Assembly: GCA_035501615.1 (NCBI GenBank)
Contig: DATJVY010000081.1
Location: 6,988-70,987, forward strand
Direction: 5' to 3'
Length of the DNA stretch: 64,000 nt
Source of the DNA: RPRB01 sp035501615
GTDB taxonomy: Bacteria; Myxococcota; Myxococcia; Myxococcales; Myxococcaceae
This document shows, piece by piece, positions 36,643 to 46,132 of this stretch; the first letter of the stretch is position 1, and each line of letters starts with the position of its first letter. Under the pieces are notes generated by a model. That model made no database searches. It was not told where the DNA came from and saw nothing but the letters and a program-made list of their open reading frames with translations. The position numbers were made by a program, and so were the translations under genes.

Positions 36643-37104
36643 TCAGCGGCGCACCGCCCCTGCGCGGCGCGGCGCTGCGGCGCGTTCCACCCGCCGGTCC
36701 GCCATCGCCGCGACCGACCGACGCAGGATCTCCTCCAGTACCGCGAGGTCCACCTCGGCGAGCGAGCGCACGTACAGGCAGGACTTCCCCGTCCGGTGCT
36801 TGCCTAGCCGCCCGAGCAGCGGCGCCACGCGCCTCGTCCCGGGCGTCAGGTAGAGCACGTGCTCCGAGCGGCGAGGCGAGAAGCCGATGACCGGCCAGTC
36901 CCCCTCCCGGCCTCCGGCGTAGGTCTGCCGGTAGGCGCCGAACCCCACGATGGACGTCCCCCACAGCCTCGGCGGTGCGCCGCTCGCCCGCCGCAGCATC
37001 GCCACGAGGCGTCGGGCGTCGGCCCGGCGCTCATCGGGGAGCGCGGCGAGGAAGGCCGGAACGCTCGCCCGCGTCGGCCGCGTCTTGGGCTCGTCCCTCG
37101 CCAT
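36643..37104 (-). CDS. DUF1801 domain protein
   Basis: A 153-residue soluble protein of the DUF1801 (YdhG-like) type. Hallmarks are VPAFLAALPDERRADARRLVAML, PRLWGTSIVGFGAYRQTYAGG, WPVIGFSPRRSEHVLYL and HRTGKSCLYVRSLAEVDLAVLEEIL. The fold is known but the biochemical role is not. The ATG at 37104 is preferred over the one two codons earlier. The C-terminal 20 residues are basic and Ala-rich. Confidence 0.85.
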   Translation of the reverse strand: MARDEPKTRPTRASVPAFLAALPDERRADARRLVAMLRRASGAPPRLWGTSIVGFGAYRQTYAGGREGDWPVIGFSPRRSEHVLYLTPGTRRVAPLLGRLGKHRTGKSCLYVRSLAEVDLAVLEEILRRSVAAMADRRVERAAAPRRAGAVRR

Positions 37105-37200
37105 GCGCACGTCCCGTTCTACCAGCCGGGGGCGTCTGCGGGGGCGGAGCTCAAACGGGGGACGCCATGGACGGTGCGCAAGGGCGCGGCGGGGACCCGC

Positions 37201-39036
<1,836 letters not shown>

Positions 39037-39045
39037 GGTCGCGCT

Positions 39046-39783
39046 CTAGCCCTCCCCGGGGGGTTGGGTCTCAGACGACGGTGAAGCAGGTTCCGCCACC
39101 TCCGTCGAGGGGTCCGTGGCCGCGGCGGGCGCCGGCGGGGGCCGGGCCACCATCACCAGGGCCGGCCGCGCCAGCCGGTCGTGGAGGGTGAAGCCGCGCA
39201 GGACCTCGGTGCTGACGGTGTTGGGGGGAAGGTCCGCGCGCTCCTCGTAACCCATCGCCTCGTGCTGGTGAGGGTCGAAGGGCTTCCCCCGGGCGCTGAA
39301 CGCCTTCAGGCCCTGCCGGGCCAGCGTGTCCTCGAGCAGCTTTCGCGTCATCCGCACGCCATCGGCCAGCCCTTCCCAGTTGCCGGTGCGCTCGCCCAGC
39401 TCCAGCGCCCGGTCCAGGTTGTCGATGACCGGGAGGAGGTCCTTCAAGACGCGTTCCAGGCCGTAGCGGACCACTTCCTCGCGCTCGCGTTGCGACCGCT
39501 TGCGCGCGTTGTCGAGGTCCGCCATGGCCCGGAGTGTGCGCTCCCGCTCCTGATCGACCTGGGTCGAGAGCTCCTTCTCCCGTGCCTCGAGCGCCTCCAC
39601 GCGTGCCCTGGACGCAGCGAGCTCCGCGGCGGACGCGCCCGCCTCAGGCGAGAGCTCCGCCCCCGTCGCCGCAGCCTCGCGCTGCTTCTCCACGCTCTCG
39701 AGGGCGGCGGCGATGACGTCCTCGCCGATGTCCGCGGAAAACTTGCCCGTTTCGGAACCCACCGGAAGCGACGATTCTGGCAC
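39046..39783 (-). CDS. grpE: GrpE nucleotide exchange factor
   Basis: A 245-residue GrpE. The long N-terminal coiled coil (about 50-130) includes LRAMADLDNARKRSQREREEV and runs into GLERVLKDLLPVIDNLDRALE. The beta domain has FDPHQHEAMGYEE and VSTEVLRGFTLHDRLARPALVMVA. Both the N-terminus (about 45 residues) and the Pro/Glu-rich C-terminus (about 30) are extended relative to E. coli GrpE. It resets the DnaK encoded nine bases downstream. Confidence 0.95.
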   Translation of the reverse strand: MPESSLPVGSETGKFSADIGEDVIAAALESVEKQREAAATGAELSPEAGASAAELAASRARVEALEAREKELSTQVDQERERTLRAMADLDNARKRSQREREEVVRYGLERVLKDLLPVIDNLDRALELGERTGNWEGLADGVRMTRKLLEDTLARQGLKAFSARGKPFDPHQHEAMGYEERADLPPNTVSTEVLRGFTLHDRLARPALVMVARPPPAPAAATDPSTEVAEPASPSSETQPPGEG

Positions 39784-39809
39784 AGGTGGAGGACGTCAGC
39801 CGCTCGACG

Positions 39810-40157
39810 TCACCGCCTCCGTGCCGGTCGCTTGCCGCCTCGGCGGGTGGTCTTGGCGGCGCCCTTCGCCTTCTTCGGCGCCTTTCCTGGGGTCTTGCGC
39901 GACCGGGTGGGTGCCCGTTTTGGTCGCTCCACGCCGAGGAGCTCCTCGGCGCGGGACCGGGCCTCGAGGAACTTGGAGGTGGCCCAGGTGCGCAGCTCGG
40001 CCACACGGGCCTTCAGCCGCTCCTGCTGGGCGGGGTCCCGCAGCTCGTCGAGGGTCCGCTGCGTCTGCTCCAGGAACTCCTCGCCCGTGCGCTTCAGGTC
40101 TTCACCGGTCTTCCGCACGTACTCGAGCAGCTTGTCGTCCCATTGCGGTTCGGGCAT
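39810..40157 (-). CDS. Small helical protein with a lysine-rich, histone-like tail
   Basis: A 115-residue protein. The first 75 residues are amphipathic helix (DDKLLEYVRKTGEDLKRTGEE and RTLDELRDPAQQERLKARVAELRTW), resembling polyhydroxyalkanoate-phasin-like helices. The last 40 are Lys/Arg/Pro/Ala-rich like bacterial histone-H1-like tails. It could bind DNA or act as a chaperone partner of the GrpE encoded 26 bases downstream. I do not recognise a named family. The ATG at 40157 follows a GGGAGG ribosome site (complement of CCTCCC at 40164-40169). Confidence 0.7.
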   Translation of the reverse strand: MPEPQWDDKLLEYVRKTGEDLKRTGEEFLEQTQRTLDELRDPAQQERLKARVAELRTWATSKFLEARSRAEELLGVERPKRAPTRSRKTPGKAPKKAKGAAKTTRRGGKRPARRR

Positions 40158-40205
40158 CTCGTGTCCTCCCGTGGTCGCGCCCCGCCACACGGGCGGAGCG
40201 CCTGG

Positions 40206-41372
40206 TCAGCGGCGGCGAGCGTACGCCGCCAGGGCCTCGGCCCATACCTGCTTGAAGGGGGCGCCGGCCGCCTCGGCACGGGCCCGGACGTCCTCGTACT
40301 CCGGTGCAGCGTTCAAGGTCTCCCCGTCGAGGCTGCCGACCTTCACCCGGACCGGTCCGTAGGCAGTCTCCACCTCCACGTGGGTGCGGTCGAGCACCGT
40401 GCGCTGCACCGGCCAGGCCCGCACTCCGAGCGTGGGGGACTCGGTGAGCAGCCGCCGGACCACCCGCTCGCGCTCGGGTCCGGCCACCAGGACCGAGAGC
40501 ACGTGTCCCGGCCGGCTCTTCTTCAGCGTCACCGGCGCCACCCAGGCGTCGAGCGCGCCGTGGGCGAGGAGCTGCTCGACGAGGTAGCCGATCAGCTGGG
40601 GCGTCGCGTCATCGAGGGTCACCGCCAGCTCCCAGACCTCCGGGCTGGCCTCGACGCGGGTGCCCAGGGTGGCGCGGAGCACGTTGGGGCGGTCGGCCAG
40701 CTCGCGTCGCCCCAGCCCGTAGCCGGTGCGCAGGAGCCGCAGCGGCGGCGGCGGCCCCGGCCGGCTCAGGACCCGGATCAGCGCCGCGCCGGTGGGGGTG
40801 GTCAGCTCACCCTGGCCTTCGAAGCGGGCGGGAAGGTCCCGGAGGATCTCCAGGGTGGCGGGGACCGGGACCGGGAACCGCCCGTGCTCCATCTCCACCA
40901 TTCCGCTGCCGAGCGGCGGCGGGGCGGAGACCACCTCCGGCTGTCCGAGCAGCTCCAGCGCCAGCGCCGCGCCGCACACGTCGACGATGCTGTCCACGGC
41001 GCCCACCTCGTGGAAGTGGACCGACTCGAGCGGGACGTCGTGGATCTTCGCCTCGGCGCGCCCGAGCAGCTCGAACACCGCCCGGGCCTGCTCCTTCGCC
41101 CGGGCCGGCAGCGCGCTCCCCTGGATGCGGGCGAGGATGTCGCCGAGCCCCCGGTGGAGGTGGGGCACCTCGGGAGAGACGGTGACCTCGACGTGGACCC
41201 CGGCGATGTCCTGGCGCACGGCCCGGCTCGGGCGCAGGCCCCAGCCGTCGAGGCCGAGCGTGCGCAGCCCCGCCTCGAGCGCCTTGGGGTCCACCCCGAG
41301 GTCGATCATCGCCCCGAGGAACATGTCCCCGGCGATGCCGCCCACCGGCTCGAGGTAGAGCACCTCGCTCAT
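40206..41372 (-). CDS. larC: Nickel-pincer cofactor cyclometallase LarC
   Basis: A 388-residue LarC, the CTP-dependent enzyme that inserts nickel into the pyridinium dithiocarboxylate cofactor of lactate racemase and related enzymes. Motifs are LYLEPVGGIAGDMFLGAMIDLG, SVHFHEVGAVDSIVDVCGAA, MEHGRFPVPVPATLEIL, ELTTPTGAALI and LDDATPQLIGYLVEQLL. In some bacteria larC needs a programmed frameshift; here it is one continuous frame. The ATG overlaps the larB stop (ATGA). No larE or larA is in the window. Confidence 0.93.
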   Translation of the reverse strand: MSEVLYLEPVGGIAGDMFLGAMIDLGVDPKALEAGLRTLGLDGWGLRPSRAVRQDIAGVHVEVTVSPEVPHLHRGLGDILARIQGSALPARAKEQARAVFELLGRAEAKIHDVPLESVHFHEVGAVDSIVDVCGAALALELLGQPEVVSAPPPLGSGMVEMEHGRFPVPVPATLEILRDLPARFEGQGELTTPTGAALIRVLSRPGPPPPLRLLRTGYGLGRRELADRPNVLRATLGTRVEASPEVWELAVTLDDATPQLIGYLVEQLLAHGALDAWVAPVTLKKSRPGHVLSVLVAGPERERVVRRLLTESPTLGVRAWPVQRTVLDRTHVEVETAYGPVRVKVGSLDGETLNAAPEYEDVRARAEAAGAPFKQVWAEALAAYARRR

Positions 41373-42133
41373 CGGCGCGGGCCCGCCCGGATGGCGCTGC
41401 GCGAGACCAGCGCGGCATAGAAGCCAGCCCCGAAGCCGTTGTCGATGTTCACCACCGCGACGTTCGAGGCGCAGGAGTTGAGCATGGTGAGCAGGGCCGC
41501 GAGGCCCCGGAGGTTCGCTCCGTAGCCCACGCTGGTCGGCACCGCCACCACCGGGATGCCGACCAGCCCGCCGACGACGGAGGCGAGCGCGCCCTCCATG
41601 CCGGCCACCGCCACCGCCACGTGCGCCTCCTGGATCTCCTTCCGCCTTCGCAGGAGGCGGTGTAGCCCGGCAACGCCCACATCGTAGATGCGGGCCACGC
41701 TGGCACCCATCGCCTCGGCGGTCAGGGCCGCCTCCTCGGCCACCGGGAGGTCGCTGGTCCCGGCGCAGGTCACCGCCACGCGACCGGCGCGGGGCCGCCC
41801 CTGCGGGAGGTGGAAGATGCGCGCCTGGGGGTGGAAGCGCGCCTTGGGCCAGCGGGCGAGGAGCGGGGCGGCCCTCTCCTCGGTGAGCCGGGTCACCAGC
41901 ACCGGCTGTCGTCGCTGGACCAGCACCTCGACGATGCCGAGGAGCTGCTCGGGGCTCTTCCCCTCTCCGTAGACCACCTCCGGAAACCCGAAGCGCACGC
42001 TGCGATGGGTGTCCACGGTGGCGTAACCCAGCTCGGCAAAGGGAAGGTCGGCGAGCGCGCGCGTGGCCTCATCCACGCTCGTGCGGCCGCCCTGCACGTC
42101 CTCGAGGAGCTTCCTGAGCCGGCTCCGGTCCAT
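41369..42133 (-). CDS. larB: Pyridinium-3,5-biscarboxylate synthase LarB
   Basis: A 254-residue LarB, which carboxylates nicotinic acid adenine dinucleotide in the first step of nickel-pincer cofactor synthesis. The PurE-like domain shows VAVTCAGTSDLPVAEEAALTAE, the ARIYDVGVAGLHRLL segment, AVAVAGMEGALASVVGGLV and VPTSVGYGANLRGLAALL. The N-terminal third (LRKLLEDVQGGRTSVDEA) is also family-typical. It is thirteen bases after cheC and coupled to larC. Confidence 0.95.
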   Translation of the reverse strand: MDRSRLRKLLEDVQGGRTSVDEATRALADLPFAELGYATVDTHRSVRFGFPEVVYGEGKSPEQLLGIVEVLVQRRQPVLVTRLTEERAAPLLARWPKARFHPQARIFHLPQGRPRAGRVAVTCAGTSDLPVAEEAALTAEAMGASVARIYDVGVAGLHRLLRRRKEIQEAHVAVAVAGMEGALASVVGGLVGIPVVAVPTSVGYGANLRGLAALLTMLNSCASNVAVVNIDNGFGAGFYAALVSRSAIRAGPRR

Positions 42134-42145
42134 CCTGGGAGAGGC

Positions 42146-42724
42146 TTAGGACATCTTCAGGCCGCGGAGGAACGTCCCCAGCCCGGTGGCGTCCGGCAGG
42201 AGCAGGAAGCGGCCGGAGAGCGGCGAGGCGTAGAGCTCGGCCTCGAGCACCCACCCCCGCTCCTCGGGGAGCGCCAGGGCCGCGATCATCTCCGCCGGCC
42301 CCTCCCCCACCAGCGGGACGGAGTGCAGCGCGCGGACCCCGGTGAGCCGCGCCACTGCATCGAGCGCGGCGGCGAAGACCAGGTTCGCGGCATCGCGGAG
42401 GGCCACCTCGGGCGTCTGGACGCGCTGGCCCGCCGCCCCGAGCAGGCGGGCGGTGAGGGTCTGGACGTGGGGCTCGGTGAAGACCAGCCCCAGGCCACCC
42501 CCGAGGTCGCCGCGCAGCTCGGCGCCGACGGAGGTGAGGGGTGCTCCCCGGCCGCCGAGCAGCGCGGTGAGCTGCGCCCGGTCGAGCAGCCGGACCAGGG
42601 GCGGCCACAGCCCGAACTTCTCGCCTCCGAGCAGGGTGGAGAGAGCGCGCGCGGCATGTCCGGCCGCGACGTTGGTCAGCTCCCGGAGCGCGTCTGCCTG
42701 GGGCTCGGTGAGCGCGGCGGGCAC
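42146..42724 (-). CDS. cheC: CheC-like chemosensory phosphatase
   Basis: A 192-residue CheC/CheX-family protein that would dephosphorylate CheY-P. The first active-site helix carries D11-x3-E15-x2-N18, then 22 residues, then P41, exactly the family pattern. The second is degenerate: V107 and D111 replace Asp/Ser and Glu, while N114 and P137 remain. One site may therefore be active. It follows cheA after one intervening gene, matching the position of DifG in the M. xanthus dif operon. It is 13 bases upstream of larB. Confidence 0.85.
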   Translation of the reverse strand: MPAALTEPQADALRELTNVAAGHAARALSTLLGGEKFGLWPPLVRLLDRAQLTALLGGRGAPLTSVGAELRGDLGGGLGLVFTEPHVQTLTARLLGAAGQRVQTPEVALRDAANLVFAAALDAVARLTGVRALHSVPLVGEGPAEMIAALALPEERGWVLEAELYASPLSGRFLLLPDATGLGTFLRGLKMS

Positions 42725-42733
42725 GGGGCTACC

Positions 42734-43318
42734 CTATTGTGCAAGGGCGCCGGCGGGAATGCTGGCGCGCGCCTCGGAGTGACCCGGCCCGCTCCAGAAG
42801 CGCAGGTCGCTGCCGTCGAAGAAGACGTGGACCGCCGGGCAGCGGCCCTGAGCCAGGACGCGCGGCGCCCCTGCGCCGCTCCGAGAGCGTCCCCCTGGTG
42901 CGGGGGGACCGGGGGACTCCACCCGCAGCGCCCGGCCATGCGGGGTGGGGCAGGCGCCGGTGCGTTCCCGGTCGCACTCCAGGGCCTGCGAGACGGGGCC
43001 GTGGTCCTCCACGTGCACCCGGGCGGCGCTCGCCGGACCACAGAGCTCGCCCGCGTCCGTCCCCCGGTGGAGGTCCACCCGCCACCAGCGTCCCACCGGC
43101 GAGACCGGGCCCTCGGCGACGAAGAGCACCAGCCGGTCCGCGGTGCGGGTGAGCAGCACCACGTCCGGGGCGCCATCGCCGGTGACGTCGGTCGAGAGCG
43201 ACTCCACGCTGCCCTTGGGCACGCCGGCGCGCCAGGCCAGGCGCTCGGCGACCTTCAGGTCGGCGTCGGAGAGCACCGGGGTGCCGAGGAGCAGGAGGCG
43301 AACAGCGAGGGCGAGCAT
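42734..43318 (-). CDS. Exported protein with one FG-GAP/VCBS-like repeat, within the che operon
   Basis: A 194-residue protein with an N-terminal hydrophobic segment (LALAVRLLLLGTPVLS), probably a signal peptide. It has one repeat resembling FG-GAP/VCBS units (ESLSTDVTGDGAPDVVLLTRT), with the D-x-D/N-x-D-G pattern that can bind calcium. Several cysteines (C-G-P-A, ECDRERTGAC, GRC) may form disulphides. It is sandwiched between cheA (14 bases) and cheC (9 bases). It holds the place of difF in the M. xanthus order, though I do not claim homology. Function is unknown. Confidence 0.7.
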   Translation of the reverse strand: MLALAVRLLLLGTPVLSDADLKVAERLAWRAGVPKGSVESLSTDVTGDGAPDVVLLTRTADRLVLFVAEGPVSPVGRWWRVDLHRGTDAGELCGPASAARVHVEDHGPVSQALECDRERTGACPTPHGRALRVESPGPPAPGGRSRSGAGAPRVLAQGRCPAVHVFFDGSDLRFWSGPGHSEARASIPAGALAQ

Positions 43319-43332
43319 CGGGTGCGAGGGCC

Positions 43333-45234
43333 TCAGGCCAGGAGTCGTGGCACGTCGAGGATGAAGACCGGGCGGCCGTTGCCGAGGATGGTGACGCCGG
43401 CGAGGCCGCTCACCCGGTCGAGCGGCCGGGAGAGCGCCTTGAGCACCGCCTCCTCCTGCCCGAGCAGCGCCTCCACGCCGAGCGCCACGTTGCCCTCCTC
43501 GGCCTCCATCACCACCCAGGGGCGGGCGCGAGGCTCGGGGGCAGTCGGGAGCGCGAGCAGGCGGGCGAGGTCATGGGCCGGGACCAGCGATTGCCCGTAG
43601 GTGAGCAGATCCGCGGAGGGCGAGCGCTGGAGCGCCGACTCGGGCAGCTCGACGGCTCCGAGCACCTTGGTGATGGGCAGGCCGAGCACCTCGCCGCCGG
43701 CCCGCACGAGGAGCAGCTGCACCACGGCGACGGTGAGCGGGAGGCGGAGCGTCATCCGGGTACCCCGGCCCGGCTCGGACTCGAGCTCGAGCGCCCCGCC
43801 GAGCGACTCGACCGAGCGCTTCACCGCGTCCATCCCGACGCCGCGGCCGCTGACGTCGTCCACGCCGGTGGCGGTCGAGACCCCGGGCAGGCAGGAGAGG
43901 AGGAGCGCCTCGCGGGGGGAGAGGCGAGCGGCCGTCTCGGCGGAGAGCTTGCCGGCTGCCACGGCCGCGGCGCGCAGCTTCTCGGGGTCCATGCCCCGGC
44001 CGTCGTCGTCCAGCTCCAGCACCACGCGCTCGCGGGTCCGGCGCACCGTGATGCGGAGCCGTCCGCGGGCGGGCTTCCCGGCGGCGAGGCGGGCGTCGGG
44101 ATCCTCGATGCCGTGGTCGACCGCGTTGCGAAGCAGGTGGAGGAGCGGCTCGGCGATGGCGTCGAGGATGGCGCGGTCGATCTCGATCTCCGCCCCGGTG
44201 ACGGTGAGCTCCACTTCCTTGCCTCGCTTCCGGGCGAGGTCGCGCGCGGCCCGGGGGAGCTGGTCGGTGACCACCGCCACCGGCGTCATGCGGGCGCCCA
44301 TCACCTTGCCGTGGAGGTCCTTCACCAGCGCGTGCAGCCGATCGACGCCCTCGTCCAGCGCGGGGCGTTCGTGCTCGGGGAAGCGCCGGCCGATGTCTCG
44401 CAGGCGCGCGGTGGCCAGGAGCAGCTCGCCCGCCATCTCCAGGAAGTCGTCCAGGAGCTCGGTCCGAACGCGGAGCGTGCGCGCCGGCTCGGTCGACGGG
44501 GCGGGGGTGGGCGGCGCCTCGGCGGGAGCCTCCGGGGGCAGCGGCTCGGCGGAGACCAGCTCCACCTCGGGAACGAGGGCCAGCGCCGAGCGCACCGGCT
44601 CCAGCCCTGCGTCGGTCTCGAGCACGAGCGCCACCCGCCCGTCGGGGATGGCCCCGGCGCGGAGGTCCTCCAGCGGTGGGCGGAGGTTGCTCACCGTGCC
44701 GAGGCCGGTGAGCTTCTTGTAGACCAGGAAGGCGCGCGGCCCGGGGCTCTGCGCGGCGGGGAGGATGCGGAAGCGGATCTCGAAGCGCCCGGTCCCGAGG
44801 GGAGCGGCGGGCTTCGCCAGTGGCTCGACGCGCGCCACCTTGGTGGGACGCGGGGCCTGTCCGGTCAGGGCGATCACCGCATCGGCGAGCTGGCCGAGCA
44901 GCTCGGGCTGGGGCTGGGGAGGGTTGCCGTCGCCGGTGCCGCGGACGAGGGCCAGCATGACGTCGGTGGCCGAGAGGAGCAGGTCCACCCGGTCCCGCCC
45001 GAGGGCACCGGGGGCGCGGCGGGCCACGTCGACCAGGTCCTCCACACGGTGGGCGAGCTGGGCGATGGGCTCGAGGCCCATGGACGCCGCCATGCCCTTG
45101 ACCGAGTGGGCGTGGCGGAAGAGCGAGTCCACGGTGTCGCTGGCCGGCGTCCCCTCCAGCGCCACGAGGTCGCGGCCGAGCGCCTCGAGATGCTCGGAGG
45201 CCTCGGCCACGAAGAGGCCGAGGTAGCGGGACAT
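43333..45234 (-). CDS. cheA: CheA-type histidine kinase (DifE-like)
   Basis: A 633-residue hybrid-free CheA. The HPt domain has the phosphoacceptor H43 in FRHAHSVKGMA. A P2-like segment lies at about 150-235, and the dimerisation helices start at LRVRTELLDDFLEMAGELLL. The ATPase domain has NAVDHGIEDP (N box), DDGRGMDPEKL (G1) and GRGVGMDAVKRSVESLGG (G2). A CheW-like domain ends the protein. All catalytic residues appear intact. It phosphorylates the CheY encoded 20 bases upstream. Confidence 0.96.
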   Translation of the reverse strand: MSRYLGLFVAEASEHLEALGRDLVALEGTPASDTVDSLFRHAHSVKGMAASMGLEPIAQLAHRVEDLVDVARRAPGALGRDRVDLLLSATDVMLALVRGTGDGNPPQPQPELLGQLADAVIALTGQAPRPTKVARVEPLAKPAAPLGTGRFEIRFRILPAAQSPGPRAFLVYKKLTGLGTVSNLRPPLEDLRAGAIPDGRVALVLETDAGLEPVRSALALVPEVELVSAEPLPPEAPAEAPPTPAPSTEPARTLRVRTELLDDFLEMAGELLLATARLRDIGRRFPEHERPALDEGVDRLHALVKDLHGKVMGARMTPVAVVTDQLPRAARDLARKRGKEVELTVTGAEIEIDRAILDAIAEPLLHLLRNAVDHGIEDPDARLAAGKPARGRLRITVRRTRERVVLELDDDGRGMDPEKLRAAAVAAGKLSAETAARLSPREALLLSCLPGVSTATGVDDVSGRGVGMDAVKRSVESLGGALELESEPGRGTRMTLRLPLTVAVVQLLLVRAGGEVLGLPITKVLGAVELPESALQRSPSADLLTYGQSLVPAHDLARLLALPTAPEPRARPWVVMEAEEGNVALGVEALLGQEEAVLKALSRPLDRVSGLAGVTILGNGRPVFILDVPRLLA

Positions 45235-45254
45235 GTCGAGCGTCGCAGCCAGGG

Positions 45255-45632
45255 CTACACCTTGGGCGTCTCGCCCAGGACCTTCTTGACCACCGCCAGC
45301 ACGTCCTCGGCGCGGAAGGGCTTGACGATGAAGTCGGCGGCGCCGGCCTCGATGGCCTCCATCACCAGAGACTCCTGCCCCAGCGCCGAGCAGATGACGA
45401 CCACCGCCTTTGGGTCGCCCTTGACGATCTCCCGCGTGGCCTCGATGCCGCTCTTGTAGGGCATGACGATGTCCATCGTCGTCAGGTCCGGCCGGAGCGC
45501 CCGGTACTTCTCGATCGCCTCGATGCCGTGCGCGGCCTCGCCCACGACCTCGTAGCCGCCGGAGGTGAAGATGTCGCGGATCATGTTCCGCATGAACACC
45601 GCGTCGTCGACGATCAGCACTCGCTTCGGCAT
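45255..45632 (-). CDS. cheY: CheY-type single-domain response regulator (DifD-like)
   Basis: A 125-residue receiver domain without an output domain. D9 and D10 form the acidic pocket, D54 (LTTMDIVMP) is the phosphoacceptor, S82 takes the Thr/Ser position, and K104 is in DFIVKPF. It lies between cheW and cheA in the operon and is the expected target of CheA and substrate of CheC. Confidence 0.96.
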   Translation of the reverse strand: MPKRVLIVDDAVFMRNMIRDIFTSGGYEVVGEAAHGIEAIEKYRALRPDLTTMDIVMPYKSGIEATREIVKGDPKAVVVICSALGQESLVMEAIEAGAADFIVKPFRAEDVLAVVKKVLGETPKV

Positions 45633-45673
45633 GGGCCCGGGGGGTCGCGGTCTTCAGGCTTCGGGTCGAGATG

Positions 45674-46132
45674 TTAGCCGTGGTCGAAGAGGTGTGTCAC
45701 CGCGACGTCGAGCGCGTCCGCATCCAGCACCGTCACTGCAACACCCTTGACCCGGGTCACTCCGCGCACCGGGGCACGTGCCTCGCGTGGTTGGGTTGAC
45801 ACTTTCTCCACGGTCTCGATCCCCTCGACGTCGGTGACGCTGAGCGCCAGGTCGCGCCGGCCTCGGTCGAGCAGGATCAGCTTGCGGGAGGAGTGGGTGG
45901 GGCGCGGCAGCTCGAGGAGGAGCGGGAAGTCCACCACCGTCACCACGCGCCCGCGGAGGTTCACCACCCCCAGGACCGGCGGGGGCGCCCGGGGAACCCG
46001 CACCAGTCCGTCGGGCTGGACGACCACCTCGCGCACGGCACCGAGTGGGAGCGCGTAGCGGGTGCTGTCGACGAGGAACACCACGTGCTGGATGGGGCCG
46101 CGGTCGGTGCCGGTCACACCTGCGGCGCTCAC
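45674..46132 (-). CDS. cheW: CheW-type coupling protein (DifC-like)
   Basis: A 152-residue CheW. The fold is read from QHVVFLVDSTRYALPLGAVREVV, PRAPPPVLGVVNLRGRVVTVVDF, LILLDRGRRDLALSVTDVEGIE and VRGVTRVKGVAVTVLDADAL. It links the receptor to CheA. Its ATG overlaps the stop of the receptor gene by four bases. Confidence 0.94.
   Translation of the reverse strand: MSAAGVTGTDRGPIQHVVFLVDSTRYALPLGAVREVVVQPDGLVRVPRAPPPVLGVVNLRGRVVTVVDFPLLLELPRPTHSSRKLILLDRGRRDLALSVTDVEGIETVEKVSTQPREARAPVRGVTRVKGVAVTVLDADALDVAVTHLFDHG

Noticed and set aside
36599..36964. Long N-terminal extension of the polytopic glycosyltransferase-like protein
   Set aside because: It lies antisense-like across the DUF1801 gene in another frame and is Arg/Ala/Gly-rich.
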